Shown here: one piece after another, positions 17,480 through 25,246 of the stretch
Layout of the letters: each line of letters begins with the position of its first letter
Numbering within the stretch: position 1 is the first letter of the stretch
The notes under the pieces: model-generated
Told to the model about the DNA's origin: nothing
The model's database searches: none
Seen by the model: only the letters and a program-made list of their open reading frames with translations
Translations under genes and position numbers: made by a program
DNA from: Corynebacterium hindlerae
Lineage (GTDB): Bacteria; Actinomycetota; Actinomycetes; Mycobacteriales; Mycobacteriaceae
Assembly (NCBI RefSeq): GCF_014117265.1
Contig: NZ_CP059833.1
Location: 1,209,069 to 1,273,068, forward strand
DNA length: 64,000 nt
Direction: 5' to 3'

Positions 17480-18590
17480 TCCGAATCCCCACCCACACCG
17501 GCTCCGGTTCCAGCAGCACACCGAACTTCTTATCCACCCCGGCGCGGATCACTCGCGCAAGCGACACGATATCCGCTGCCGTAGCGCCACCCCGGTTGGT
17601 CAGCGCGAGCGTGTGCTTGGTGGACAGTGTCGCAGGAGCGTCACCGCCGGGGAATCCCTTGGGGAACCCGGCGCGTTCAATCAGCCACGCTGCCGACAGC
17701 TTCGATTGGTCAGAATCGGCAATCGGGTAGCACGGCATGGTGTCGTCGCCCGTCACGTTCCGAACGTAGTCAGCCACGCGATTATCGACGGCCGGGTTAG
17801 TGAAAAACGAACCTGCTGACCAGGTGTCATGATCCGCAGAATCCAACACCATTCCCTTACCGGCGCGTAGCTCAAGCACGGCCTCACGTACCTCGCCTGC
17901 TGGACGACGTTCTCCCGCACCGTTTGCCCCCAAACGACGGGCCAGTTCACCAAACCGCAATGGTGCCGACATCCCGGAAGGGTCAAGCTGCAGCTCGATG
18001 TCCAGTACCACAGCGCGGGAGGTAAATTTCAGGTTGGAGTAGCGGTATCCCAGCTCCAGTGCCTCCGCGGGTACCCACGTCACCTCGCGTTTCACCCGAT
18101 CCAGCAGCCGGACCCGAGTGAGCACGCTGGAAATTTCTGCACCGTACGCCCCCACATTTTGCACGGGGACAGCACCCGCCGACCCTGGGATGCCAGAGAG
18201 ACATTCAATCCCGCCGAGCCCAGCCCCGACAGCGAGGGAGACCACGTCGTCCCACTGCGCACCAGCCTCCGCATGTACCAGCCCACTCTCCGGGTCCACG
18301 GAAACGGAGTCAAAGTCCAAGACCACCGCCACAATGTCGAGGTCGCCATCGGCCACCACGAGGTTGGAGCCACCACCGACGATAAGGAGCGGGACTTTGT
18401 GGAAATCGAGCAACGTCACCACGGAAGCCGCCGCGGCCGGAGAATAGCAGCGCATAGTGAGCAGTGGCTCGCCCCCCACGCGCAGGGTGGTGAGATCACG
18501 TAGCGCCGTTTCCTCCAGCTCAAGGTCGGGAATTCGATCAATCTGTGGACGAATATCGGCGAGTTTTTGGGTCAGCAGTAGGTCATGCAC
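17469..18590 (-). CDS. murB: UDP-N-acetylenolpyruvoylglucosamine reductase
   Basis: Second step of UDP-MurNAc synthesis. 373 residues with the FAD-binding domain (LTTLRVGGEPLL, then VGGGSNLVVADGD), GIECLSGIPGSAGAVPVQNVG (in two parts: GIECLSGIPG and SAGAVPVQNVG), GYRYSNLKF, and the C-terminal GSFFTNP and AAWLIERAGFPKG motifs, as in type I MurB. ATG start at 18590; the DUF2505 gene diverges 23 bp away, matching the M. tuberculosis Rv0481c-Rv0482 neighbourhood. Confidence 0.95.
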   Translation of the reverse strand: MHDLLLTQKLADIRPQIDRIPDLELEETALRDLTTLRVGGEPLLTMRCYSPAAAASVVTLLDFHKVPLLIVGGGSNLVVADGDLDIVAVVLDFDSVSVDPESGLVHAEAGAQWDDVVSLAVGAGLGGIECLSGIPGSAGAVPVQNVGAYGAEISSVLTRVRLLDRVKREVTWVPAEALELGYRYSNLKFTSRAVVLDIELQLDPSGMSAPLRFGELARRLGANGAGERRPAGEVREAVLELRAGKGMVLDSADHDTWSAGSFFTNPAVDNRVADYVRNVTGDDTMPCYPIADSDQSKLSAAWLIERAGFPKGFPGGDAPATLSTKHTLALTNRGGATAADIVSLARVIRAGVDKKFGVLLEPEPVWVGIRIDE

Positions 18591-18613
18591 ACCAATAACG
18601 GTAGTCTGTATTC

Positions 18614-19099
18614 ATGGCTAAGCGTAGTGAGAACACCGCAACTATTAATTTTCCACCAGCAAAGGTGCTTGAGGCATACTCGAGCGCTGAGTACTGGGCA
18701 TACAACGTAGCTAACTTCTCCACCGAACCAGGAGAGGTGCACCAGTTCACCCAGACTGATGACAGCGTCGAAGTTGTCCTCTACGAGATCCTCCCACAGG
18801 AGCTGATGCCAGAGGCAGCACGAGCAATGATTTCCCAGGCGCTGAAGGTCAAGCGCGTGGTCAAGCTGGGTTCCACCGGCGGATCCTACACCGCCGATGT
18901 CAAGGGCACCCCAGTGGACTTCAAGGGCGACATCACCATCTCCGGCGAGGAGACCACCACCCTGACCTACGCCAACGAAGTCACCGTGGACATCCCATTC
19001 ATGGGCCCTGCGATTGAGCCTAAGGTCGCTGAAGCCCTCGTTGATTTCTTCGCTAACGAGGCTGCCCTGACCGAAAAGTGGATCTCCGAGAACCTCTAA
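18614..19099 (+). CDS. DUF2505 protein
   Basis: 161 residues matching the actinobacterial DUF2505 family (M. tuberculosis Rv0481c type), probably a START/SRPBCC-like fold: helix (FPPAKVLEAYSSAEYW), long alternating beta strands, and a C-terminal amphipathic helix (PKVAEALVDFFANEAALTEK). No signal or membrane segment. Codon use is highly biased, suggesting strong expression. It diverges from murB, and a methyltransferase gene follows at once. Function unknown; lipid or small hydrophobic ligand binding is only suggested by the predicted fold. Confidence 0.75.
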   Translation: MAKRSENTATINFPPAKVLEAYSSAEYWAYNVANFSTEPGEVHQFTQTDDSVEVVLYEILPQELMPEAARAMISQALKVKRVVKLGSTGGSYTADVKGTPVDFKGDITISGEETTTLTYANEVTVDIPFMGPAIEPKVAEALVDFFANEAALTEKWISENL

Positions 19100-19113
19100 A
19101 CTTCTCGTACCTC

Positions 19114-19914
19114 ATGGCCGACCACGCTCACAACCTGCGGTTTTCCGCGAGCAAAGGTCGGCCTATCGGCGTTATTACCCGGGGCACCACCAATATCAAC
19201 CGGCTCAGGCGCTGTGATCGCTGGATGCGCTACCACCCGGATATCCACGCGGCACTCGATGTAGCGCACCCGCTGGCCCTTGATGTTGGCTACGGTGCCT
19301 CCCACACCACCACGGTGGAATGGGCCGGTTGGCTACGCCGGATCCGCCCGGACATCCACGTGACGGGACTAGAGATCAACCCCGAACGAGTGTTGCCTCC
19401 CCGTGATGGTGTCACCTTCGAACTGGGCGGCTTTGAGCTTGCCGGCTACCAGCCCAACTTGGTCCGCGCCTTTAATGTGCTGCGCCAATACGATGTCGCC
19501 CAAGTGGATGAAGCATGGTCCGAGGTCTGCTCCCGGCTCGCACCCGGCGGATTGTTTGTGGAGGGCACCTGCGATGAACTGGGCCGACGCTCCTGCTGGG
19601 TGTTACTGGACTCCAGTGGCCCCCGGTCGCTCACGTTAGCGTGGGACCCGATGGACGTCGATAAGCCCAGCGACCTCGCGGAGCGCCTTCCCAAAAAGCT
19701 CATCCACCGCAACATCCCCGGCACCGCCATCTATGACCTGCTACGCGCCCTCGACGACGCCTGGGACCGCGCCGCCGGCTACGCCACCTTCGGCCCCCGG
19801 GTGCGCTGGCGCGAGGCGCGCGCCCTGCTTGACGACGCCATCCCCCACACCCCCATCCGGCGTCGCATACGTGACAATACGATCACAGTGCCGTGGGACT
19901 TTGTGGCGAACTAG
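19114..19914 (+). CDS. Class I SAM-dependent methyltransferase-like protein
   Basis: 266 residues. The SAM-binding region reads ALDVGYGASHTTTVEWA (motif I variant, about 49-65), followed by VTGLEINPERV (motif II acidic Glu), FNVLRQYDVAQVDEAW and LAPGGLFVEGTCDELG, the usual post-I order. ATG 19114 is chosen; a GTG at 19078 inside the preceding gene is an alternative. There is no clear SD, so coupling to the upstream gene is likely. Substrate unknown. Confidence 0.7.
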   Translation: MADHAHNLRFSASKGRPIGVITRGTTNINRLRRCDRWMRYHPDIHAALDVAHPLALDVGYGASHTTTVEWAGWLRRIRPDIHVTGLEINPERVLPPRDGVTFELGGFELAGYQPNLVRAFNVLRQYDVAQVDEAWSEVCSRLAPGGLFVEGTCDELGRRSCWVLLDSSGPRSLTLAWDPMDVDKPSDLAERLPKKLIHRNIPGTAIYDLLRALDDAWDRAAGYATFGPRVRWREARALLDDAIPHTPIRRRIRDNTITVPWDFVAN

Positions 19915-19940
19915 CGTCCCGTTTGCCACACTGGTTGATT

Positions 19941-20735
19941 GTGACCAAAAAAATCTGGAAAGCATTCATCACCATCGCGCTCGTCCTCGCGCTGCTCCTG
20001 ATCGCCGCCGAGTTCGGCTTGCGCTGGGCAATTAGCGACCAAATGAAGAAGGAGTTCGCCTCCTCCACTGGGCAGGCTCAAGAAGAGCCATCCATCAAGT
20101 TCGGCCCCACCCCGGTACTGTTGTCGCAGCTGACCGGTGTCATTCCTTCGGTGGAGATGCGTACCCCGGCAACGTACACCATCGCTGACGGCCCCAACGG
20201 CGCACCGAGCATCGTCGGGGATCCCGCCTCGCATGTGATGATTTCCGATCTGAACATCTCCGACCGCAACAACCCGATCGCTGGGCATCTTGAGGCGGAG
20301 ACCGAACTGCCGGAGGATTTCCTGCTCGCCCAAGCGCAGGCGGGCGTGGCGAATCAGAAGGCTGCTAGTGGCAACGATCTCACATCGCAGCTGATTAATG
20401 GCCTGGTGAAGATCACCAAGTTCGATGCTGTCGCAGCCGAGAACGCCGTGAAAGTGGAATTCTCTAACGGGGCAGCCACCCTGACGCTCAGGCCGATCGC
20501 CACCAACGGTGGCCTCATTTTTGAAGCCGAACAAGCTAACCTGCTGGGATTGGACCTTCCCTCGTCAATCACCGAAACGATCTCTAAGGCGCTAGCGAAG
20601 CAAGCAGACCAAGCCGCTTCTGACCTTTCAGTAGACGAGGTAGTAGTGGAGGAATATGGCGTTCGGTTGCGGTTCTCGGGCGACGATGTCCCGCTCAGCA
20701 GCCTTGAGGAACAACAGCGAGCCCACACTCGCTAG
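19941..20735 (+). CDS. DUF2993 (LmeA-like) lipoglycan-related protein
   Basis: 264 residues with GTG start: a single N-terminal membrane anchor or signal (about residues 7-29: AFITIALVLALLLIAAEFGL) and an extracytoplasmic DUF2993 domain. In mycobacteria the DUF2993 protein LmeA supports lipomannan elongation, so a role in corynebacterial lipomannan assembly at the outer membrane face is plausible. Downstream it overlaps deoC convergently by 4 bp. The upstream methyltransferase stop is 26 bp away. Confidence 0.72.
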   Translation: MTKKIWKAFITIALVLALLLIAAEFGLRWAISDQMKKEFASSTGQAQEEPSIKFGPTPVLLSQLTGVIPSVEMRTPATYTIADGPNGAPSIVGDPASHVMISDLNISDRNNPIAGHLEAETELPEDFLLAQAQAGVANQKAASGNDLTSQLINGLVKITKFDAVAAENAVKVEFSNGAATLTLRPIATNGGLIFEAEQANLLGLDLPSSITETISKALAKQADQAASDLSVDEVVVEEYGVRLRFSGDDVPLSSLEEQQRAHTR

Positions 20736-21364
20736 GCCAGGATGTCTCGCGGGCGGGATACTCCCAGCCTGCTCGCGCCTGCCGCGATCAATTCCCGTGA
20801 CATCTCCACGGTGCGAATCCCTCCCGACGCTTTAATCGGGATGCGTACCGTTTGAGCGAGCAGACGCACTGCCTCCACCGTTGCCCCGCCCGCGGGGTGG
20901 AAACCGGTGGAGGTTTTTACGTAGTCAGCGCCTGCCTTTTCCGCGATCTGCGCTGCCATAACGATCTTCTCTTCCGGAAACGCCGCCGTCTCGAGGATGA
21001 CTTTCAGGGTGACATGATCAGTGATCGCCTCACGCACCGCCACGATCTCCGAGAGCAGCTGGTTCATATCGCCGCTACTGATCGCCCCGAGATTCGGCAC
21101 CAAATCAATATGGGTAGCGCCGTTTTGCACCGCGAACCGCGCCTCCGTCGCTTTGATCAGCGGGTGGTGTGTGCCGTGCGGGAAACCGCACACCGTCGCA
21201 ACTGTCAGCTCCGACTCGGCGACGGCGTGCAGCAGGTGTGGCGGCACACAGATGGTGGGCACCCCCAGGGCGTGGGCGTCTTCCGCCAGCTTTGCGACGT
21301 CCCGGGTCGTCGCAAGCGGATCCAACAGCGTGTACTCAAGCAAAGGGGCCAGATCGTGACTCAT
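20732..21364 (-). CDS. deoC: Deoxyribose-phosphate aldolase
   Basis: 210 residues; cleaves 2-deoxyribose-5-phosphate to glyceraldehyde-3-phosphate and acetaldehyde. The Schiff-base Lys lies in DYVKTSTGF, the second lysine in PIKASGGIRT, and TLKVILETAAF carries the conserved region between them. ATG at 21364 gives MSHDLAPLLEYTLL, the usual start; the frame stays open upstream but that part resembles no protein. DeoC in M. tuberculosis (Rv0478) lies in the same region. Confidence 0.92.
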   Translation of the reverse strand: MSHDLAPLLEYTLLDPLATTRDVAKLAEDAHALGVPTICVPPHLLHAVAESELTVATVCGFPHGTHHPLIKATEARFAVQNGATHIDLVPNLGAISSGDMNQLLSEIVAVREAITDHVTLKVILETAAFPEEKIVMAAQIAEKAGADYVKTSTGFHPAGGATVEAVRLLAQTVRIPIKASGGIRTVEMSRELIAAGASRLGVSRPRDILA

Positions 21365-21402
21365 GTCTTCACTATATTCACACCACAGTAAGATATTCAG
21401 GC

Positions 21403-22296
21403 ATGACTCCTGTAGCTCTCCCTGACACTGACGAACACCAGTACATCCTGACCTTAAGCTGCCAAGACACCACCGGCATCGTCGCCCGTATTTCCGCATT
21501 CATCCAGGAACTCGGTGGCTGGATCGTGGAGGCAGACTACTTCACGGACGCACATTCCGGCTGGTTCTTCACCCGTCAGGCAGTGCGCGCGTCCTCGATC
21601 AGCATCAGCTTCGAGGAGCTCCAGGAACGTTTCGCCGCGATCGCCGATTCCATCGGTGAGCATGTCGAATGGCGCCTCTACGATAACGCCCACCGCAAGA
21701 AGGCCGTCATTCTGGTGTCTAAGGAGGGTCACTGCCTGCACGATCTCCTCGGCCGCGTCGCGCAAAACGACTACCCGATGGAAGTTGCCGCCGTCATTGG
21801 TAACCATGAGAATCTCCGGCCGATTGCCGAAGCTCACGGTATCGATTTCCACTACATTCCGTTTCCGAAGGACGCCGTCGGCAAGCGGAAGGCCTTCGAC
21901 AAGGTTGCTGCCATCGTCAATGCTCATGAACCGGACGCGATCGTGCTCGCCCGGTTCATGCAGATCCTGCCCGCCGACCTGTGCGAAATGTGGGCTGGCC
22001 GCGCCATCAACATCCACCACAGCTTCCTGCCATCATTCATGGGCGCTCGCCCCTACCACCAGGCGTACCAACGTGGCGTGAAACTCATCGGTGCTACCTG
22101 CCACTACGCCACCTCCGACCTGGACGATGGCCCCATCATCGAACAGGACGTCATCCGCATCTCCCACAAGGACACCCCTGCGGACATGCAGCGCATTGGT
22201 CGTGACGCGGAACAGCAGGTACTCGCCCGCGGCCTCCGTTTCCACCTGGAAGACCGCGTGCTGGTCCACGGCAATCACACCGTGATCCTGGTGTAA
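21403..22296 (+). CDS. purU: Formyltetrahydrofolate deformylase
   Basis: 297 residues: N-terminal ACT domain (YILTLSCQDTTGIVARISAF) and C-terminal formyltransferase-like domain with Asn/His/Asp catalytic set visible in INIHHSFLPSF and GATCHYATSDLDDGPIIEQ (N and H of NIHHS, D of DLDDGP). It releases formate from 10-formyl-THF, balancing one-carbon pools. ATG 21403 is chosen because the ACT domain starts shortly after. Divergent from deoC with a 38-bp gap. Confidence 0.93.
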   Translation: MTPVALPDTDEHQYILTLSCQDTTGIVARISAFIQELGGWIVEADYFTDAHSGWFFTRQAVRASSISISFEELQERFAAIADSIGEHVEWRLYDNAHRKKAVILVSKEGHCLHDLLGRVAQNDYPMEVAAVIGNHENLRPIAEAHGIDFHYIPFPKDAVGKRKAFDKVAAIVNAHEPDAIVLARFMQILPADLCEMWAGRAINIHHSFLPSFMGARPYHQAYQRGVKLIGATCHYATSDLDDGPIIEQDVIRISHKDTPADMQRIGRDAEQQVLARGLRFHLEDRVLVHGNHTVILV

Positions 22297-22300
22297 CCTC

Positions 22301-22588
22301 CTACCAGCGGCCACTCAAAATGTCTTTGAGCTGTGGGCGGACGTCAAAGAAGAACACGCCCACGGCAACCAATCCGATCCAGCTCAGGAACATCATCTTG
22401 GTCGCGATCGCGAATGCCGAACCGACCAAGATCGCGCACCACACCCACTTGCCCTGGCGATCCGCCGCGGAAAACGCATCCTCACGGGTAGCGGCAACAA
22501 GGACGGCCCCGTACAGGGCCACGCCAGCCATCAACCAGTACAGCAGTTGATTTACCCACGCGTAGATGAAATCTGGGGTTATTGGCAT
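22301..22588 (-). CDS. DUF2516 membrane protein
   Basis: 95 residues with three hydrophobic segments (about 13-32, 48-65 and 66-82) and a short C-terminal tail ending DVRPQLKDIL, typical of actinobacterial DUF2516 proteins (M. tuberculosis Rv0476 neighbourhood). Start codon ATG with purine-rich upstream sequence (AAAGGATGAGCCG). Convergent with purU, 4 bp apart, and follows the DUF445 gene on the same strand. Function unknown. Confidence 0.75.
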   Translation of the reverse strand: MPITPDFIYAWVNQLLYWLMAGVALYGAVLVAATREDAFSAADRQGKWVWCAILVGSAFAIATKMMFLSWIGLVAVGVFFFDVRPQLKDILSGRW

Positions 22589-22628
22589 CGGCTCATCCTT
22601 TGCTGTGTCACAACGTTCAACTGATCCC

Positions 22629-23933
22629 TCATCCTAACAGGCTTGAACCAAACAGCAGTTGGGAGACCGCGTAAATAGCAAGACCAGCGAGTGCACCGAC
22701 GATGGTGCCGTTCAGCCTGATGTACTGCAGGTCTTTGCCCACCATCAGCTCAATCTTATCGGCTGCTTCTTCTGCATCCCAGCGGGCCACGGTCTCTGAA
22801 ATGATCTCGGCTACCGCTGGAGCGTAGTTGTCCGCCAGGAAGCGCGTCGCCCCCGTAATGCGTCGGTCCAAAGACTGCCTCAGGTCCGAGTCATCCCGCA
22901 GGTTGTTGCCCCACACCACCGCCGACTCGGCGATCTTAGTGCGCAGGGGCGACTCCGGGTCAGAGGCAGCTGCGATGATGCCCCGAGAGGTTGCCGCCCA
23001 CAGTTGCTGTGGCGCGTTCAGGACAGGGCGTGACCCCATCACGTCGTGCTTCCAGTCCTCGACCCTAGCGATCATGACCTCGTCGTGCTGCAGGTCGTGA
23101 GCCAAGCGATCGATGAAGTCCCGCAAGGCCTGGCGCGCCTCATGGTCGGGGTTGTGTGCGACGGCGGAGGTCCACTCCACTGCCTCCCGGTACACCTTGT
23201 CACCCACTAGATCATGAACAAACCTCGGGGCCCAACGGGGCAGCCGTTCGTCCACCATTTCCACAATGAACGCCTGGTTGTCTGTGACTTTGCGGTGCAC
23301 CCAACGCACGGTTTCTTCCACGAGTGGTTCAGTTTTACCGTCCTCGATGAGTTGTTCCAGCAACTTGCCCAGCGGAGGCCCCCACCGCGGCTCTGCCGCT
23401 TTATCCACCAACACCGTCTTAATAAGCTGTTCCGCGTCCGCTGGATCCATCGCACGTACCACGTTGACGGTGAGACGACCGGCTTCAGCAGAAACCTTGT
23501 CAGCATTCGCTGGATCCACGAGCCAGCTCGCGAGCTTTTCCGGGATGCCAAACTCGCGCACTTTTTCTGTGATGAGCTCAGCGTTGAGGAAGTTGGAGCT
23601 GATGAAGTCCGACATCGCTACGCCAACTTGATCCTTTTTCCGCTTCACGATCGCCGTGTGCGGAATCTTGAGCCCCATCGGATGTTTAAACAGTGCGGTG
23701 ACAGCAAACCAGTCTGCAAGGCCACCGACCATTCCCGCTTCGGCAGCAGCCCGCACATATCCGATCCATGCGCCGGTGATCCCGAGCCGTGCCTCAGCGT
23801 AACGACAGCTCAGGAAAATCACTGCCGCGACGCCTAGCAATGCTGTAGCGAGGAACTTGTGGCGTTTCAGGGCGACGCGGCGCTCTGCTTCATCGGCCGG
23901 GGTGGGCATGGTTGATGTAGACATAACTGCCAT
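22629..23933 (-). CDS. DUF445 membrane protein
   Basis: 434 residues of the DUF445 family: one or two N-terminal membrane segments (about 29-50), the signature GGLADWFAVTALFKHPMGLKIPHTAIVKRKKD (cited in parts: GGLADWFAVTALF and KIPHTAIVKRKKD), a long charged helical stretch, and a C-terminal membrane segment (NGTIVGALAGLAIYAVSQLLF). Likely an inner-membrane protein with a large coiled cytoplasmic part. Two close ATG starts (23933, 23924) are possible. No biochemical function is established for the family. Confidence 0.8.
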   Translation of the reverse strand: MAVMSTSTMPTPADEAERRVALKRHKFLATALLGVAAVIFLSCRYAEARLGITGAWIGYVRAAAEAGMVGGLADWFAVTALFKHPMGLKIPHTAIVKRKKDQVGVAMSDFISSNFLNAELITEKVREFGIPEKLASWLVDPANADKVSAEAGRLTVNVVRAMDPADAEQLIKTVLVDKAAEPRWGPPLGKLLEQLIEDGKTEPLVEETVRWVHRKVTDNQAFIVEMVDERLPRWAPRFVHDLVGDKVYREAVEWTSAVAHNPDHEARQALRDFIDRLAHDLQHDEVMIARVEDWKHDVMGSRPVLNAPQQLWAATSRGIIAAASDPESPLRTKIAESAVVWGNNLRDDSDLRQSLDRRITGATRFLADNYAPAVAEIISETVARWDAEEAADKIELMVGKDLQYIRLNGTIVGALAGLAIYAVSQLLFGSSLLG

Positions 23934-23976
23934 TATCGCTTATCGACGCCATCAGTGATGAAGACCATGGGAATTT

Positions 23977-24024
23977 AGCGTACCGATGGGATTTTTACGG
24001 CAGTTTTCGTCCCATCCGTACGCT
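23977..24024. repeat. 48-bp palindromic intergenic repeat, copy 1
   Basis: Inverted repeat whose outer arms are AGCGTAC (23977-23983) and GTACGCT (24018-24024), continuing inward as GATGGGA/TCCCATC around a T-rich centre. The same 48-bp element, with the same length and outer arms, occurs at 33073-33120. Conservation is highest in the arms and in TTTTTA after the left arm. It lies between the DUF445 gene and the sdh-operon terminator. Confidence 0.7.
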
Positions 24025-24054
24025 CGATTTTCCTTTCTGCCCTAACTAAAGCAG

Positions 24055-24095
24055 CCCCGCCAACTCACCCTTTCAGGTGAGCAGACGGGGCTGTG
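24055..24095 (-). terminator. Terminator of the sdh operon
   Basis: Nested inverted repeat: CAGCCCCG (24053-24060) pairs with CGGGGCTG (24086-24093), and CTCACC pairs with GGTGAG inside. It lies 16 bp downstream of the last operon gene on the minus strand, with a following TTTAGTTAGG stretch. Confidence 0.6.
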
Positions 24096-24109
24096 AGCGG
24101 GGTGGTTAA

Positions 24110-24454
24110 CTAGTCGTTTCGACCAGTGCGGGCACGCCACTTACGGAGCTCGCTGCGGCCAGCAAAAATCGCGCCGAATCCTGCCACGAGGAAGACGACG
24201 GCGAGAACGCCACCGACCACGGCGTAGAGGTCCCAGTTTTCCTGAGATCCAACAGTCTTAGCGCCGAACCCGAAGATCAGGATGCCGAAACCAGCGAGAG
24301 AAGCCAAAACCAGGCCCATGCCGATCCACGTGGAGGAACGGAGCAAGGAGGAGTGTGGTGCCTCGTAGCTCACAGGGTGGTAACCCTCAACGTAGTTGGC
24401 CTCGATGGTTCCCTCGTATACAGGGAAATCCTGGAGAGCTTTGCTGTCGTTCAT
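24110..24454 (-). CDS. Sdh-operon-associated small membrane protein
   Basis: 114 residues with a soluble N-terminus (about 1-40) and two membrane segments (about 44-65 and 77-98), ending with a basic tail RSELRKWRAR. It follows sdhB by 42 bp on the same strand ahead of the operon terminator, matching the small integral-membrane gene after sdhB in C. glutamicum. It may be an accessory or assembly factor of the dehydrogenase, but this is inference from position only. Confidence 0.7.
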   Translation of the reverse strand: MNDSKALQDFPVYEGTIEANYVEGYHPVSYEAPHSSLLRSSTWIGMGLVLASLAGFGILIFGFGAKTVGSQENWDLYAVVGGVLAVVFLVAGFGAIFAGRSELRKWRARTGRND

Positions 24455-24496
24455 GTTAGCTAGTCGCCTTTCTCAAAAGCTGCAATTACTTACAGC

Positions 24497-25246
24497 TTAG
24501 TGGTCCTTTGCAGAGAAGAAAGCACGAGCCCTCTCCTTGTTGATCGCAGCAACTGCGGTCAATGGGATACCAGCTGGGCAGACGTCAGCACACTCGCCGT
24601 AGAGGGAACATGGACCGAAGGTGGTTTCCACTTGGTCAACCATCTGACGGGCACGCTTGCCACGCTCTTCCTTGCCCATTGGCATGAGGGAGAGGTGAAC
24701 GAGCTTTGCACCGGTGAACAGGTGTGCCGCGCCGTTAGGGCAGGCAGCCACACATGCGCCACAGCCGATGCAGGCTGCGTGGTCCAGAGCCAGCTCAGCG
24801 GTCTGGTGGTTCATGTGCAGGGTGTCTGCATCTGGAGCGGTACCAGCGTCAACGGAGACGTAGCCACCCTGCTGCATGACGCGGTCCAGAGCGGAGCGGT
24901 CGACGACCATGTCCTTGATGACAGGGAACGCTGCGCTGCGCAGTGGTTCGATCTTGAGAGTGTCACCGTCGTTGTAGCTCACCAGGCGCTGCTGGCAGGC
25001 TGGCTTGTTCTTGTCTGCACCGTGTGGGCGACCGTTGACGTTGAGGCCACAGGTACCACAGATGCCCTCGCGGCAGTCAGAGGCGAATGCGAATGGCTCC
25101 TTGCCGGCCTCGATCATGCCTTCGTTGACGTGGTCGAGAAGCTCGAGGATGGACATCTGCTCAACTGCGTCTGGGACCTGGACAGTCTCGAAGTGACCTT
25201 CGGTGTTTGGTCCAGCCTGACGCCAAATTTCAAGAGTCAGTTTCAT
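24497..25246 (-). CDS. sdhB: Succinate dehydrogenase iron-sulfur subunit
   Basis: 249 residues carrying three Fe-S clusters. The 2Fe-2S ligands are in DCREGICGTCGLN plus ACQ, the 4Fe-4S ligands in CIGCGACVAACPNG, and the 3Fe-4S ligands in CSLYGECADVCPAGI. It transfers electrons from SdhA flavin to the membrane subunit and menaquinone. The start ATG overlaps the sdhA stop by one base (TAATG), indicating coupling. Confidence 0.95.
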   Translation of the reverse strand: MKLTLEIWRQAGPNTEGHFETVQVPDAVEQMSILELLDHVNEGMIEAGKEPFAFASDCREGICGTCGLNVNGRPHGADKNKPACQQRLVSYNDGDTLKIEPLRSAAFPVIKDMVVDRSALDRVMQQGGYVSVDAGTAPDADTLHMNHQTAELALDHAACIGCGACVAACPNGAAHLFTGAKLVHLSLMPMGKEERGKRARQMVDQVETTFGPCSLYGECADVCPAGIPLTAVAAINKERARAFFSAKDH

